Shown here: in pieces, positions 8,458 to 17,008 of the stretch
Position numbering within the stretch: the stretch's first letter is position 1
Layout of the letters: every line of letters begins with the position of its first letter
DNA from: Sphingopyxis panaciterrulae
Lineage (GTDB): Bacteria; Pseudomonadota; Alphaproteobacteria; Sphingomonadales; Sphingomonadaceae
NCBI RefSeq assembly: GCF_014199295.1
Contig: NZ_JACIJH010000001.1
Coordinates: 496,001 to 560,000, forward strand
DNA: 64,000 nt
Direction of reading: 5' to 3'
Position numbers and translations under genes: made by a program
Notes under the pieces: model-generated
Database searches by the model: none
What the model was told of the DNA's origin: nothing
Seen by the model: the letters and a program-made list of their open reading frames with translations, nothing else

Positions 8458-10085
8458 ACGAACTCTCTCCCCTGTCGCCGTCCGCCCGCCAGTCGCTGCA
8501 TCCCTGGTGGAAGGGCGCGGCGATCTACCAGATCTATCCGCGCAGCTTTGCCGATTCGAACGGCGACGGCATCGGCGACCTTGCGGGTATCACCGCGCGG
8601 CTCGACCATGTCGCGTCGCTGGGCGTCGACGCGATCTGGCTGTCGCCCTTCTACCCCTCGCCGATGGACGATTTCGGATACGACATCGCCGATTATTGCG
8701 ATGTCGACCCGATCTTCGGCACGCTGGCCGATTTCGACGCGCTCGTCGCGCGCGCGCATGCGCTGGGGCTGAAGGTCACGACCGACCTCGTCTTTTCGCA
8801 CACCTCCGACCGGCACGCCTGGTTTGCGACAAGCCGCGCGCGCAAGGATAATGACAAGGCCGACTGGTATGTCTGGGCCGATGCCAGGGCCGACGGGTCG
8901 CCGCCGACCAACTGGCAGTCGGTGTTCGGCGGCCCGGCCTGGACGTGGGACGCGCGGCGCTGCCAATATTATCTCCATAATTTCCTCGGCTCGCAGCCGC
9001 AGCTCAACGTCCACAACCGCGACGTGCAGGACGCGCTGCTGGGTGTCGTGCGCTTCTGGCTGGAGCGCGGGGTCGACGGGTTTCGCATCGACGCGATCAA
9101 CTTTTCGATGCACGACCCCGAACTGCGCGACAATCCGCCGGCGCCGCCGTCGAACAAGCCGCGCACCCGGCCGTTCGATTTCCAGCAGAAGATCTACAAC
9201 CAGTCGCATCCTGACATTCCGCTGTTCCTCGAACGCATCCGCGCGCTGACCGACGAATATGAGGGCCGCTTCACCGTCGCCGAGGTCGGCGGCGACGATG
9301 CGGCGCGCGAGATGAAGCTGTTCACCGCGGGCGAGCGGCGACTGAACAGCGCCTATGGCTTCGACTTCCTCTACGCCGATCGCCTGACCCCGCAGCTCGT
9401 GCGCGAGGCGGCCGAGGGCTGGCCCGACGCGCCGGGGGTCGGCTGGCCGAGCTGGGCGTTCGAGAATCACGACGCGCCGCGCGCGCTGTCGCGCTGGACC
9501 CCCGAGGACGTCGACCCCGCGGCCTATGCGCGGATGAAGATGGCGCTGCTCTGCGCGCTGCGCGGCAACATCATCCTCTATAATGGCGAGGAATTGGGGC
9601 TGGGGCAGGTCGAGATTCCCTTCGAGCTGGTTAAGGACCCCGAGGCGCGCAAGAACTGGCCGCTGACCCTGTCGCGCGACGGCGCACGTACGCCGCTGCC
9701 CTGGGCGGCGGAGGCGGCGCACGCTGGTTTCTCCGACACCGATCCTTGGCTGCCGCTGGGCGCGGACCATGCCGCGCTCGCGGTCGACCGGCAGGAGGCC
9801 GACCCCGCGTCGATGCTCGCGCTGACCCGCCGCCTCGTCGCGCTGCGCGCCGCGCATCCGGCGCTGCGCTGCGGCGACAATGCGCACTGGGTTGTCGAGG
9901 GCGACCTGCTCGCCTTCGACCGGATCGCGGGGGGAGAGACGATCCGCTGTCTCTTCAACCTCGGCGGCAGTACGATCGACCTGGCGGCGCGCGGCGACGG
10001 CGGCATTCCGCTTGTGGCGCTGAACGGCGCCGACCCCGCCCTGCTGCCTCCGTGCGGCGCGCTCTGGCTTCAGATGGAAGGATGA
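8454..10085 (+). CDS. GH13 alpha-glucosidase, cytoplasmic type
   Basis: This 543-residue enzyme starts without a signal peptide and keeps WWKGAAIYQIYPRSFADSNG, typical of oligo-1,6-glucosidase / alpha-glucosidase members of GH13 (the proteobacterial AglA/XagA type). Catalytic positions are DLVFSHTS near 111-118, Asp213 in GFRIDA, Glu277 in VAEVGG and ENHD at 337-340. It likely splits maltose and short maltodextrins, or transfers glucose between them, after transport into the cytoplasm. The start lies in ATGA shared with the amylase stop. The GH97 gene begins within or just after its stop. Confidence 0.92.
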   Translation: MNELSPLSPSARQSLHPWWKGAAIYQIYPRSFADSNGDGIGDLAGITARLDHVASLGVDAIWLSPFYPSPMDDFGYDIADYCDVDPIFGTLADFDALVARAHALGLKVTTDLVFSHTSDRHAWFATSRARKDNDKADWYVWADARADGSPPTNWQSVFGGPAWTWDARRCQYYLHNFLGSQPQLNVHNRDVQDALLGVVRFWLERGVDGFRIDAINFSMHDPELRDNPPAPPSNKPRTRPFDFQQKIYNQSHPDIPLFLERIRALTDEYEGRFTVAEVGGDDAAREMKLFTAGERRLNSAYGFDFLYADRLTPQLVREAAEGWPDAPGVGWPSWAFENHDAPRALSRWTPEDVDPAAYARMKMALLCALRGNIILYNGEELGLGQVEIPFELVKDPEARKNWPLTLSRDGARTPLPWAAEAAHAGFSDTDPWLPLGADHAALAVDRQEADPASMLALTRRLVALRAAHPALRCGDNAHWVVEGDLLAFDRIAGGETIRCLFNLGGSTIDLAARGDGGIPLVALNGADPALLPPCGALWLQMEG

Positions 10086-10090
10086 TTTCG

Positions 10091-12145
10091 ATGTTCCGCC
10101 CCGCTCTCCCCGCGCTTCTCACTCCCCTCGCGCTTTTCGCTGCGACGCCCGCGCTCGCGCAGGAGGCGCGCCCGCAGCAGACGCTCGCCTCGCCCGACGG
10201 CAGCATCGTGCTCACCGTGTCGACCGACAATGACGCGCGCCCGACCTGGTCGCTGTCGCGCAAGGGCAAGCTGCTGATCGCGCCGTCGAAGCTCGGCTTC
10301 CTGTTGACCGACGGCATCGGGCTCCAGCGCGGCTTCGCCATCGAAGGGGCGGAGCGCGCGAGCGGCGACGACAGGTGGGAGCAGCCGTGGGGCGAGCGCC
10401 GCTATGTCCGCGACCATTATAACGAACTGCTCGTGCGCTTCCGCCAGGACGAAAGCTGGGGCGGCCATGCGATGAACCTGCGCTTCCGTCTGTTCGATAA
10501 CGGCATCGGCTTCCGCTACGAACTGCCCGAGCAGGCGGGGTTCAAGACCGCGAAGATCGCCGACGAGGTCACCGAATTCGACATCGCGCCCGAGGGCACC
10601 GCCTGGTGGATCACCGGCGGCGAATGGAACCGCTACGAGCAAATCTATCAGAAGACGCCGATCGACGCGGTCGCGACCGCGCACACGCCGATCACCATGC
10701 GCCTCGACGACGGCACGCATCTGGCGTTCCACGAGGCGGCGCTGGTCGACTATTCGGGCATGTGGCTGAAGCGCGTCGAGGGGCGCAAGTTCCGCGCGAC
10801 GCTGGCGCCCTCGTCGCGTGGGCCGCGCGTCGTGCGCGACCTGCCCTTCCATACGCCGTGGCGCACGATCCGCATTGCCGACGACGCGGCGGGGCTGGTC
10901 GAGAACGACCTCGAACTCAACCTCAACGAACCCAACAAGCTCGGCGACGTCAGTTGGTTCAAGCCGATGAAATATATTGGCATCTGGTGGGGAATGATCC
11001 GCGGGCCGTGGAGCTGGGCCGAGGGGCCTAACCACGGCGCGACGACCGAGCGGACCAGGCAATATATCGACTTCGCGGCGAAGAACGGCTTCGGCGGCGT
11101 GCTCGTCGAGGGGTGGAACAAGGGCTGGAACGGCAATTGGTTCGGCCATGGCGACGACTTCAGCTTTACCGAGGCGACCCCCGATTTCGACCTGAAGGCG
11201 GTCACCGACTATGCGCGGAAGAAGGGCGTGACGCTGATCGGTCATCACGAGACCGGCGGCAATATCGCGCACTACGAAGCGCAGCTCGAGGATGCGATGG
11301 CTCTATACGAAAAGCTGGGCGTCAAGGCGGTGAAGACCGGCTATGTCGCCGACGCGGGCGGGATCATCGCGCCGGGCGCAACGCCGGGGACGACCGCGAT
11401 GGAATGGCACGATGGCCAGCGGCAGGTCGAGCATCATCTGAAAGTTGTCGAAGTTGCCGCGCGGCATCACATCGCGGTCAATGCCCATGAGCCGGTCAAG
11501 GACACCGGGCTCCGCCGCACATACCCCAATTGGGTCGCGCGCGAGGGCGCGCGCGGGATGGAGTATAATGCGTGGGGCGCCTTCGCGAACGGGCCGGACC
11601 ATGTTCCGACACTGGTCTACACGCGGATGTTGTCGGGTCCGATGGATTATACGCCGGGCGTGCTGAGCCTCGAGGGCGCGAACGGCGCTCCGCTCGCCTC
11701 GACGCTGGCCAAGCAGCTCGGCCTCTATCTCGCCGTCTATTCGCCGATCCAGATGGCGGCCGATTTCGTCGAGACGCTGGAAAAGCATCCGCGCGAACTG
11801 GAATTCATCAAGGCGGTGCCCGCCGACTGGGCCGAGAGCCACCTGATCGCGGGCGAAGTCGGCGACTATGCGATCTTCGCGCGCAAGGACCGCAATAGCG
11901 CCGACTGGTATGTCGGCGGGGTCAACGACGCGACCGCGCGCACGCTGACGCTGAATTTCGATTTCCTCGATCCGGGCAAGAGCTATACCGCGACGATCTG
12001 GAAGGATGGCGAGGGCGCGACCTATCTGACCGAGGCGCGGCACAAGATCGCCTATGAGACGATCCAGGTGAAGAAGGGCGACACCTACAAGCTGTGGCTC
12101 GCCCCCGGCGGCGGCGCGGCCATCCGCCTCACGCCGGGGAAGTAG
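10091..12145 (+). CDS. GH97 family alpha-glucosidase, exported (SusB-like)
   Basis: The 684-residue protein carries a clear signal peptide (MFRPALPALLTPLALFAATP, then ALAQ) and GH97 features in order. These are an N-terminal beta-sandwich (SPDGSIVLTVSTD, WEQPWGERR), IGIWWGMI, HHETGGNIAHYE, NAHEPVKDTG and REGARGMEYNAWG, followed by a C-terminal beta domain. The conserved glutamates in HHE, HEP and MEYN match the calcium-bound, inverting SusB-type enzymes, although the mechanism needs alignment. It would act in the periplasm on maltodextrins. The ATG at 10091 is preferred because GGAAG lies about ten bases upstream; an ATG at 10082 overlaps the preceding stop. It is the last gene of the coupled set and converges on the kinase gene. 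Confidence 0.9.
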   Translation: MFRPALPALLTPLALFAATPALAQEARPQQTLASPDGSIVLTVSTDNDARPTWSLSRKGKLLIAPSKLGFLLTDGIGLQRGFAIEGAERASGDDRWEQPWGERRYVRDHYNELLVRFRQDESWGGHAMNLRFRLFDNGIGFRYELPEQAGFKTAKIADEVTEFDIAPEGTAWWITGGEWNRYEQIYQKTPIDAVATAHTPITMRLDDGTHLAFHEAALVDYSGMWLKRVEGRKFRATLAPSSRGPRVVRDLPFHTPWRTIRIADDAAGLVENDLELNLNEPNKLGDVSWFKPMKYIGIWWGMIRGPWSWAEGPNHGATTERTRQYIDFAAKNGFGGVLVEGWNKGWNGNWFGHGDDFSFTEATPDFDLKAVTDYARKKGVTLIGHHETGGNIAHYEAQLEDAMALYEKLGVKAVKTGYVADAGGIIAPGATPGTTAMEWHDGQRQVEHHLKVVEVAARHHIAVNAHEPVKDTGLRRTYPNWVAREGARGMEYNAWGAFANGPDHVPTLVYTRMLSGPMDYTPGVLSLEGANGAPLASTLAKQLGLYLAVYSPIQMAADFVETLEKHPRELEFIKAVPADWAESHLIAGEVGDYAIFARKDRNSADWYVGGVNDATARTLTLNFDFLDPGKSYTATIWKDGEGATYLTEARHKIAYETIQVKKGDTYKLWLAPGGGAAIRLTPGK

Positions 12146-12154
12146 GCGGCGATG

Positions 12155-14878
12155 TCAGGACGTCAGCCGCGCTTCGAGCGCCTTGATCCGGTCCTGGACG
12201 AAGCGATCCTGCGTGTCCTTGAGGTGGGGACCGGCCTTGGCGAACAGGCGCCGCGCCTCGGCAGGGTTCCTTTCGCCCAGCGCGATCTCGGCGAACGCCA
12301 GGTCGACCAGCGCGCCATAATGGGGGTCGCCGACGAGCTGCGCGACCTTCGCGGGATCGACCGTCCGAAGCAGCGCCTTGGCCTCGGCATAATGATGCGC
12401 CTGGATCAGGCAATCGGCGAGCGCGGCGTCGATCGCCTGGGCGAGCGCTTCGCCGCGAGTCATCGCAGCGCGTGCAGCGCGGATATTCGCGATGCCCTGA
12501 TCGAGTTTCCCCGCGCGGCATTGCGATATGCCGATGTCGGTGCGCCCCGCGACCGCGGCGAAGGAGGAGGGGCCGTCCTTGGCCGCCGCGGCGCGCCAGA
12601 CGCGCTCACCATCGACCGCCGCATCGGCATAGCGGCCCACGCCGCCCAATGACTGCTGGCGCGCCGCCAGCAGCAGCAGCGTATAGCGATGGTTCGGACC
12701 CAGCCGCTTTTCCATGACCGGCAGCAGCGCGTCGAGGACCGCGATCGCCTCGGGATAGCGTTGCTGCACCATCAGCGCCTGGCCGACATTGAGGCGCAGG
12801 AACAGCGTGTCGGGATGGTCGCGGCCGACGAGCCTCGTCATCTCGGCAACGAGCGGCCGGAACGCCTTTTCGGCCGCCGCGCCGTCGCCGAGGCGGATCA
12901 GTGCGAAGGCGTGGCGCTGGCCGAAATTGACGATCTGGCGCGGCGAGAACAGCTCGGGCTGCGTCCGCGCGGCCTGCCACGCGCGGCCGAAATGATCGCG
13001 CGAGCCAGGGACATCCTCGCCCGCGAGCGCGGCCATGCCCCGCGCCGATTCGAGCCAGACGGTCGTTTCGGGGCTGTCGATGCCTTTCGCGTCGATCGTC
13101 TTCGCGGCGGCGGCGATCATGCCGCGCGCGGTGTCGAGGCTACCCGGCTGGGTCGACAGCGCGAGCGCCGACGCATGCTGCAGCCGGACGTTGACGCCAT
13201 CGGCCGCGCCCGATGCGCCGGCGCGGTCGTAGCTGCGCTCGGCCGCCTCATAATAGCGGAAGGCGTCGGCATAGTCCGAGCGCATGTCGAAGGCGCGCGC
13301 GAGCGTTGCATAGAGATAGCCCGCGATGCGCGGCTGATCCTCGAAGCGCTCCGCGATCGTGCCGCCGGCGCGATTGACCGCGGCGACCAGCGTTTCCTCG
13401 GCGGCGTCGGCGTGGGCGGGGTCGACGCTCGCGAGCACATCCTCGGCGAGGAAGCGGTAGCTCGCCTCCGAAACCTGCTGCGCGGTGCGCGCCTCGTTGC
13501 GCTGCCTGACGGCATAGGCGGCGAAGGCCGAGGTGCCGACGAGCCCGAGGATCAGGCTGGCGGCCGCCGCACGCATCCACGGGCGGCGGGCGGCGCGGCG
13601 CTCATCCTGTCGCTTCTGTTCGGCGAGGAAGGCGGCGTGCTCGGCTTCGCGCGCCGCGGCGAGACGGCGGTCCGCGAGTCGTTCGAGCCGGTCGGCGAGG
13701 TCGCCCGCGCTGTCGAGCCGTTCGCCGGGCGTGCCGGCGGCGGCGCGGCCGATGTCGCCGCGGAGCAGCGGGTCGGTGACCCGGCCCTCCCATCCGGGCG
13801 CGAGAGACGCGGAGAAATCGCCAACGACGAGCTGATAGAGGATCAGCCCGAGCGCATAAATGTCGCTCTTCACCGTCGGCACCGCGTCGCCGACCAGTTC
13901 GGGCGCGCGATAGGCGAGGGTGCCTGAGCGCGGCTCGTCCTTGCCGAGATCGGCGTCGAGCGAGCCGGGGTCGGTGATGTCGAAGCTCGCGAGCAGCGCG
14001 TCGTCGAGCAGCCGGCCGCTGCCGAAATCGACGAGACGGACGACGGCGGTGCCATCGACTTCGTCGATCAGGATATTGGCGGGCTTCAGGTCCTTGTGGA
14101 GGATGCCGACGGCGTGGATGCCCGCGACCGCGCGCGCGATCATCGCCGCGACCGCGAGCCGGTCCTCGATCGGAATCGCCGGCAGGCCGCCCGCTTCCTC
14201 TGCCCATGCAAGGAGGTCGCGCCCGCCCCACGCATATTCGAGGAAGAAGGGCGGCGCGTCGAAATTCCATTCGTGGAGCATCGGCAGCGGCGCCGCCTTG
14301 CCGAGCGCGGCGAAGACGAGCCGCGACAGCGCCGCCTCGCGTTTCAGCGCGCGCAGCCGGTCGGGCGCGTCGGCGAATTTGAAGATGCGCGCCTCGCCGG
14401 TCTTGGTCTGGCGCGCGAGCCAGACATCCTCGCTGCCGCTGTCGCCGAGCGGGCGTTCGAGCTGCCATGCCTTGCGCGCCGGAACGGCGTCCCCCGAGGC
14501 GAAGGCGAAACGCGGCGCGAGCGGCGTGTCGATGCTCGCCACCTCGACCGGCGCGACGAGGCGGTAGCCGACGCGCGAGACGGTGGCGATCACGCTCTGG
14601 CTGTCGGTCGCGGTGCCCAGCGCCTTGCGCAGTTTCGAGATGGCGGTCGCGAGCGAGCCCTCGACCACGACGACGCCGGGCCAGACCGCATCGAACAATT
14701 CCTCCTTGGTCACGACTTCGCCCGCGCGCAGCAGCAGTTCATGGAGCACTTCGAGCGGTTTGCCCTCGACCGCGGCCGGCGCGCCATCGACGCGCAGCGC
14801 CCAGCTCGCTTCATCGAACTCCGCGCTTGCAAAGCGCCACAGGCGCCGTCGCCGCCGCGACGAATGGGTACTCGACAT
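12155..14878 (-). CDS. Winged-helix / Ser-Thr kinase / TPR membrane protein
   Basis: This 907-residue protein combines three modules. Residues about 17-109 form an OmpR/PhoB-type winged helix (GEVVTKEELFDAVWPG, then SLATAISKLRKAL and SRVGYRLV). Residues about 138-397 form a Hanks-type kinase with candidate ATP-lysine 167, catalytic HKDLKPAN (Asp263), metal-binding DFG (Asp284) and APE at 325-327. A single membrane helix at about 435-457 precedes a long helical C-terminus with tetratricopeptide-like repeats. Topology would place DNA binding and kinase in the cytoplasm and the repeats in the periplasm, as in CadC-like one-component sensors. HKD replaces the usual HRD. The ATG at 14878 is chosen over the in-frame TTG at 14887. 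Its target is unknown; the divergent envelope genes at 15008 onward are candidates. Confidence 0.9.
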   Translation of the reverse strand: MSSTHSSRRRRRLWRFASAEFDEASWALRVDGAPAAVEGKPLEVLHELLLRAGEVVTKEELFDAVWPGVVVVEGSLATAISKLRKALGTATDSQSVIATVSRVGYRLVAPVEVASIDTPLAPRFAFASGDAVPARKAWQLERPLGDSGSEDVWLARQTKTGEARIFKFADAPDRLRALKREAALSRLVFAALGKAAPLPMLHEWNFDAPPFFLEYAWGGRDLLAWAEEAGGLPAIPIEDRLAVAAMIARAVAGIHAVGILHKDLKPANILIDEVDGTAVVRLVDFGSGRLLDDALLASFDITDPGSLDADLGKDEPRSGTLAYRAPELVGDAVPTVKSDIYALGLILYQLVVGDFSASLAPGWEGRVTDPLLRGDIGRAAAGTPGERLDSAGDLADRLERLADRRLAAAREAEHAAFLAEQKRQDERRAARRPWMRAAAASLILGLVGTSAFAAYAVRQRNEARTAQQVSEASYRFLAEDVLASVDPAHADAAEETLVAAVNRAGGTIAERFEDQPRIAGYLYATLARAFDMRSDYADAFRYYEAAERSYDRAGASGAADGVNVRLQHASALALSTQPGSLDTARGMIAAAAKTIDAKGIDSPETTVWLESARGMAALAGEDVPGSRDHFGRAWQAARTQPELFSPRQIVNFGQRHAFALIRLGDGAAAEKAFRPLVAEMTRLVGRDHPDTLFLRLNVGQALMVQQRYPEAIAVLDALLPVMEKRLGPNHRYTLLLLAARQQSLGGVGRYADAAVDGERVWRAAAAKDGPSSFAAVAGRTDIGISQCRAGKLDQGIANIRAARAAMTRGEALAQAIDAALADCLIQAHHYAEAKALLRTVDPAKVAQLVGDPHYGALVDLAFAEIALGERNPAEARRLFAKAGPHLKDTQDRFVQDRIKALEARLTS

Positions 14879-15007
14879 GCCCTGCAACCCCCCGGTGAAA
14901 TACGACTTTAGAAATTCTTGAGAATCCTATCAAGACTTTGAGGATGGCCTCGAATTAGCTTTCCACTGTTCAACCGGCCGGGTCCGGTTTTGGGGAGGTA
15001 TTCGACG

Positions 15008-15388
15008 ATGAAACCGCATCTCATTCTTTTGTCGCTGCTGTTCGCGGGGGGCGCCGGCGTGGCGCTGGCCGGATGCGGCCAGTCCGATTTCGCGAGGATG
15101 GTCGAGGCCGAATGCGCGCAGGATGGCGACCCGGGCAAGGATTGCTCGTGCATCGCCTCGCAGCTCGACGACGGGCTGCCCGACCGGGTCAAGGTCGCCT
15201 TTCCGGCGCTGCGCTGGCCGATGAAGCCCGCGCCGCAGGACCGCGAGGCGGTGAACAACCAGCTCTTGCGCGCGGCCGGGGTCGATCCCGCCGACCGCCA
15301 GGCGGTCGAGTCGATCCGGCAGGAATTTAAGGACAGCTATTACCCGCTGCGCAACGCGGTCCGCGCGGCGTGTGGCGGTTCGGTCTGA
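15008..15388 (+). CDS. Small putative lipoprotein
   Basis: The 126-residue product starts MKPHLILLSLLFAGGAGVAL and has a lipobox ending in Cys (ALAGC), so it is probably lipid-anchored. The mature part is short, polar and has paired cysteines (AECAQDGD, KDCSCIASQ). GGGGAGG lies nine bases before the chosen ATG. It is the first of four same-strand envelope genes divergent from the winged-helix kinase. I do not recognise a family; function unknown. Confidence 0.75.
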   Translation: MKPHLILLSLLFAGGAGVALAGCGQSDFARMVEAECAQDGDPGKDCSCIASQLDDGLPDRVKVAFPALRWPMKPAPQDREAVNNQLLRAAGVDPADRQAVESIRQEFKDSYYPLRNAVRAACGGSV

Positions 15389-15402
15389 GGGAGGGCGGAA
15401 CG

Positions 15403-16155
15403 ATGAAAGGCAAGATATTGGGATATAGCGAAGCCGACGGCAGCGGGGCGATTTCCGCCGACGACGGCTCGCGCCACCGCTTCACCCGCGCCGACTGGCG
15501 CGGCGACAAGCCGCCTGCGACCGGCATGGTCGTCGATTTCGAGAGTAGCGAGGGCGCTGCGAAGGAGATTTATCCGGTCGGCGGCGCGGCGCTCGCCGCG
15601 CTCGGCAACATCAACGTTGACCTGTCGGGCCTGTCGGGTTCGGCCGGCGGTGCGCGGGCGACCGAGCTGTTCACCAAGTCGCTCGCGGTGCCGCTCGCGC
15701 TCGTCGTGCTGCTCGCCTGTTTCCTGACCGCGCTGTCGTCGCCGATGAAGGGCGTCAGCCTGATCGGTCTCGGCGACGCGGTGGCCGAACTCGAAGGGGC
15801 GGCGCGTATGGCGAGCATGATGGGCGGCGGCGGCGATTCGGGGCTGGGGGGACTCGGCGCGCTGCTGATCCTGCGCTTTGCCGCGCCGCTCGCCGCGCTG
15901 TGGCTCGTCTGGGCGGCCTGGGCGGGCAAGGCCGAGCGGCTGCCGATGCTGGTCACGGGAGCCGCGACCATCGTCGCGGCGCTGCTCGTCGTCCTGGTCA
16001 GGCAGGCTGTGCTGTCGGCGGTGCCCGACATGGCGCGCGACATGATGGCGAGCCAGATTCACCTGGGGCTGGGCGTCTGGCTGCTGCTGCTTTCCGGCGC
16101 GGGGCTGATCGCGGGCGGGCTCGGCCTGATCCGCAACCCGCTCGCCAGGGGCTGA
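15403..16155 (+). CDS. Membrane protein with cold-shock-like N-terminus
   Basis: This 250-residue protein begins MKGKILGYSEADGSGAISAD, which resembles the start of a cold-shock/OB fold (basic strand, then a GxGxI strand), and continues HRFTRADW. About residue 90 onward it switches to at least four hydrophobic helices (for example SLAVPLALVVLLACFLTA and LGVWLLLLSGAGLIAGGLGL). Such fusions are reported in proteobacteria as cold-shock and membrane (DUF1294-like) proteins, but the membrane part here is not clearly that family. It lies 14 bases after the lipoprotein stop, with GAGGGCGGAA before the ATG. Confidence 0.7.
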   Translation: MKGKILGYSEADGSGAISADDGSRHRFTRADWRGDKPPATGMVVDFESSEGAAKEIYPVGGAALAALGNINVDLSGLSGSAGGARATELFTKSLAVPLALVVLLACFLTALSSPMKGVSLIGLGDAVAELEGAARMASMMGGGGDSGLGGLGALLILRFAAPLAALWLVWAAWAGKAERLPMLVTGAATIVAALLVVLVRQAVLSAVPDMARDMMASQIHLGLGVWLLLLSGAGLIAGGLGLIRNPLARG

Positions 16156-16183
16156 GCGCCGTCGGGCAAGGGAAGGCACGAGG

Positions 16184-16846
16184 ATGAGCGACGACACTCC
16201 ACCCATCCGCAGCATCGAAGAGGTGCATGGCTGCTATCGCACGGGCACGGTTCGCGGCGTCGGCAACTGGTCCGAAACCCGCGTCCACGCATCGAGCAGC
16301 GGCGGCGGAGGCTATCTCCACAACGGCAGCGGCCATGTCTCTGCGCCGACGGTCAGCGTCTCCTCGACGAGCACCGAGGTGCTGCGCTTCTTCATGGAAT
16401 ATGACGATGAGGACGAGGAGGAGGTGACGATCAAGGGCGGCGGTTTCGCGGTGCGCGAGGGGCAGCGGGTGTCGGTGATCCGCGTCAGCTCGCGGCCGAA
16501 CTGGGGCTATAATATCGCCTATTACAACCACAAGACGGGCACGGCCTATGCGCCCGACTATCGCCTTGCGTGGCCGCTCGACAAGAAGCCGTCGCGCAAG
16601 CCGGCGCTGTTCGCCGCGATCCTGATCGCGACGATAGGCAGCTTCGCGCTGAGCTTCCTTGGGCCGGTCATCGCCCTCGGCGTCTTCGTCTGGGGGCTCC
16701 ATGCCTATGGGCAGAAGATGCGCGGATATCGCGAACTGACCGCGGCCGTGCGCCGCAAGGCCGACGACATGCTGGCCGAGGCGAAGGCCGGGCATGCGCG
16801 CTCGCGCGGTCCGGCCGCGATCGAGGAGGTTTCCGTGGGGGGGTGA
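16184..16846 (+). CDS. Uncharacterised membrane protein
   Basis: The 220-residue product has a soluble, beta-rich N-terminal half with a glycine/serine stretch (ASSSGGGGYLHNGSGH) and an acidic run (EYDDEDEEEV). Hydrophobic segments follow near 145-180 (PALFAAILIATIGSFALSFL and PVIALGVFVWGLHAY) and a basic C-terminus. GGCACGAGG precedes the ATG. It is in line with its two upstream neighbours, likely one transcription unit. No family recognised. Confidence 0.7.
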   Translation: MSDDTPPIRSIEEVHGCYRTGTVRGVGNWSETRVHASSSGGGGYLHNGSGHVSAPTVSVSSTSTEVLRFFMEYDDEDEEEVTIKGGGFAVREGQRVSVIRVSSRPNWGYNIAYYNHKTGTAYAPDYRLAWPLDKKPSRKPALFAAILIATIGSFALSFLGPVIALGVFVWGLHAYGQKMRGYRELTAAVRRKADDMLAEAKAGHARSRGPAAIEEVSVGG

Positions 16847-17008
16847 TGGGCGCTGCCATCGCAGCGCTCGTCGCCATGATCGCGATCGGATCCGGGGCCG
16901 CGACCCCCCCGGGTCCGGTCGCGGTCAACCGATCCGCGGCGGGGTCGATACGCACCGCTCGGGTTGAGCGGATTTCTTTGCTTTCATTGCCGGTCGGGAG
17001 GTTCCGCC

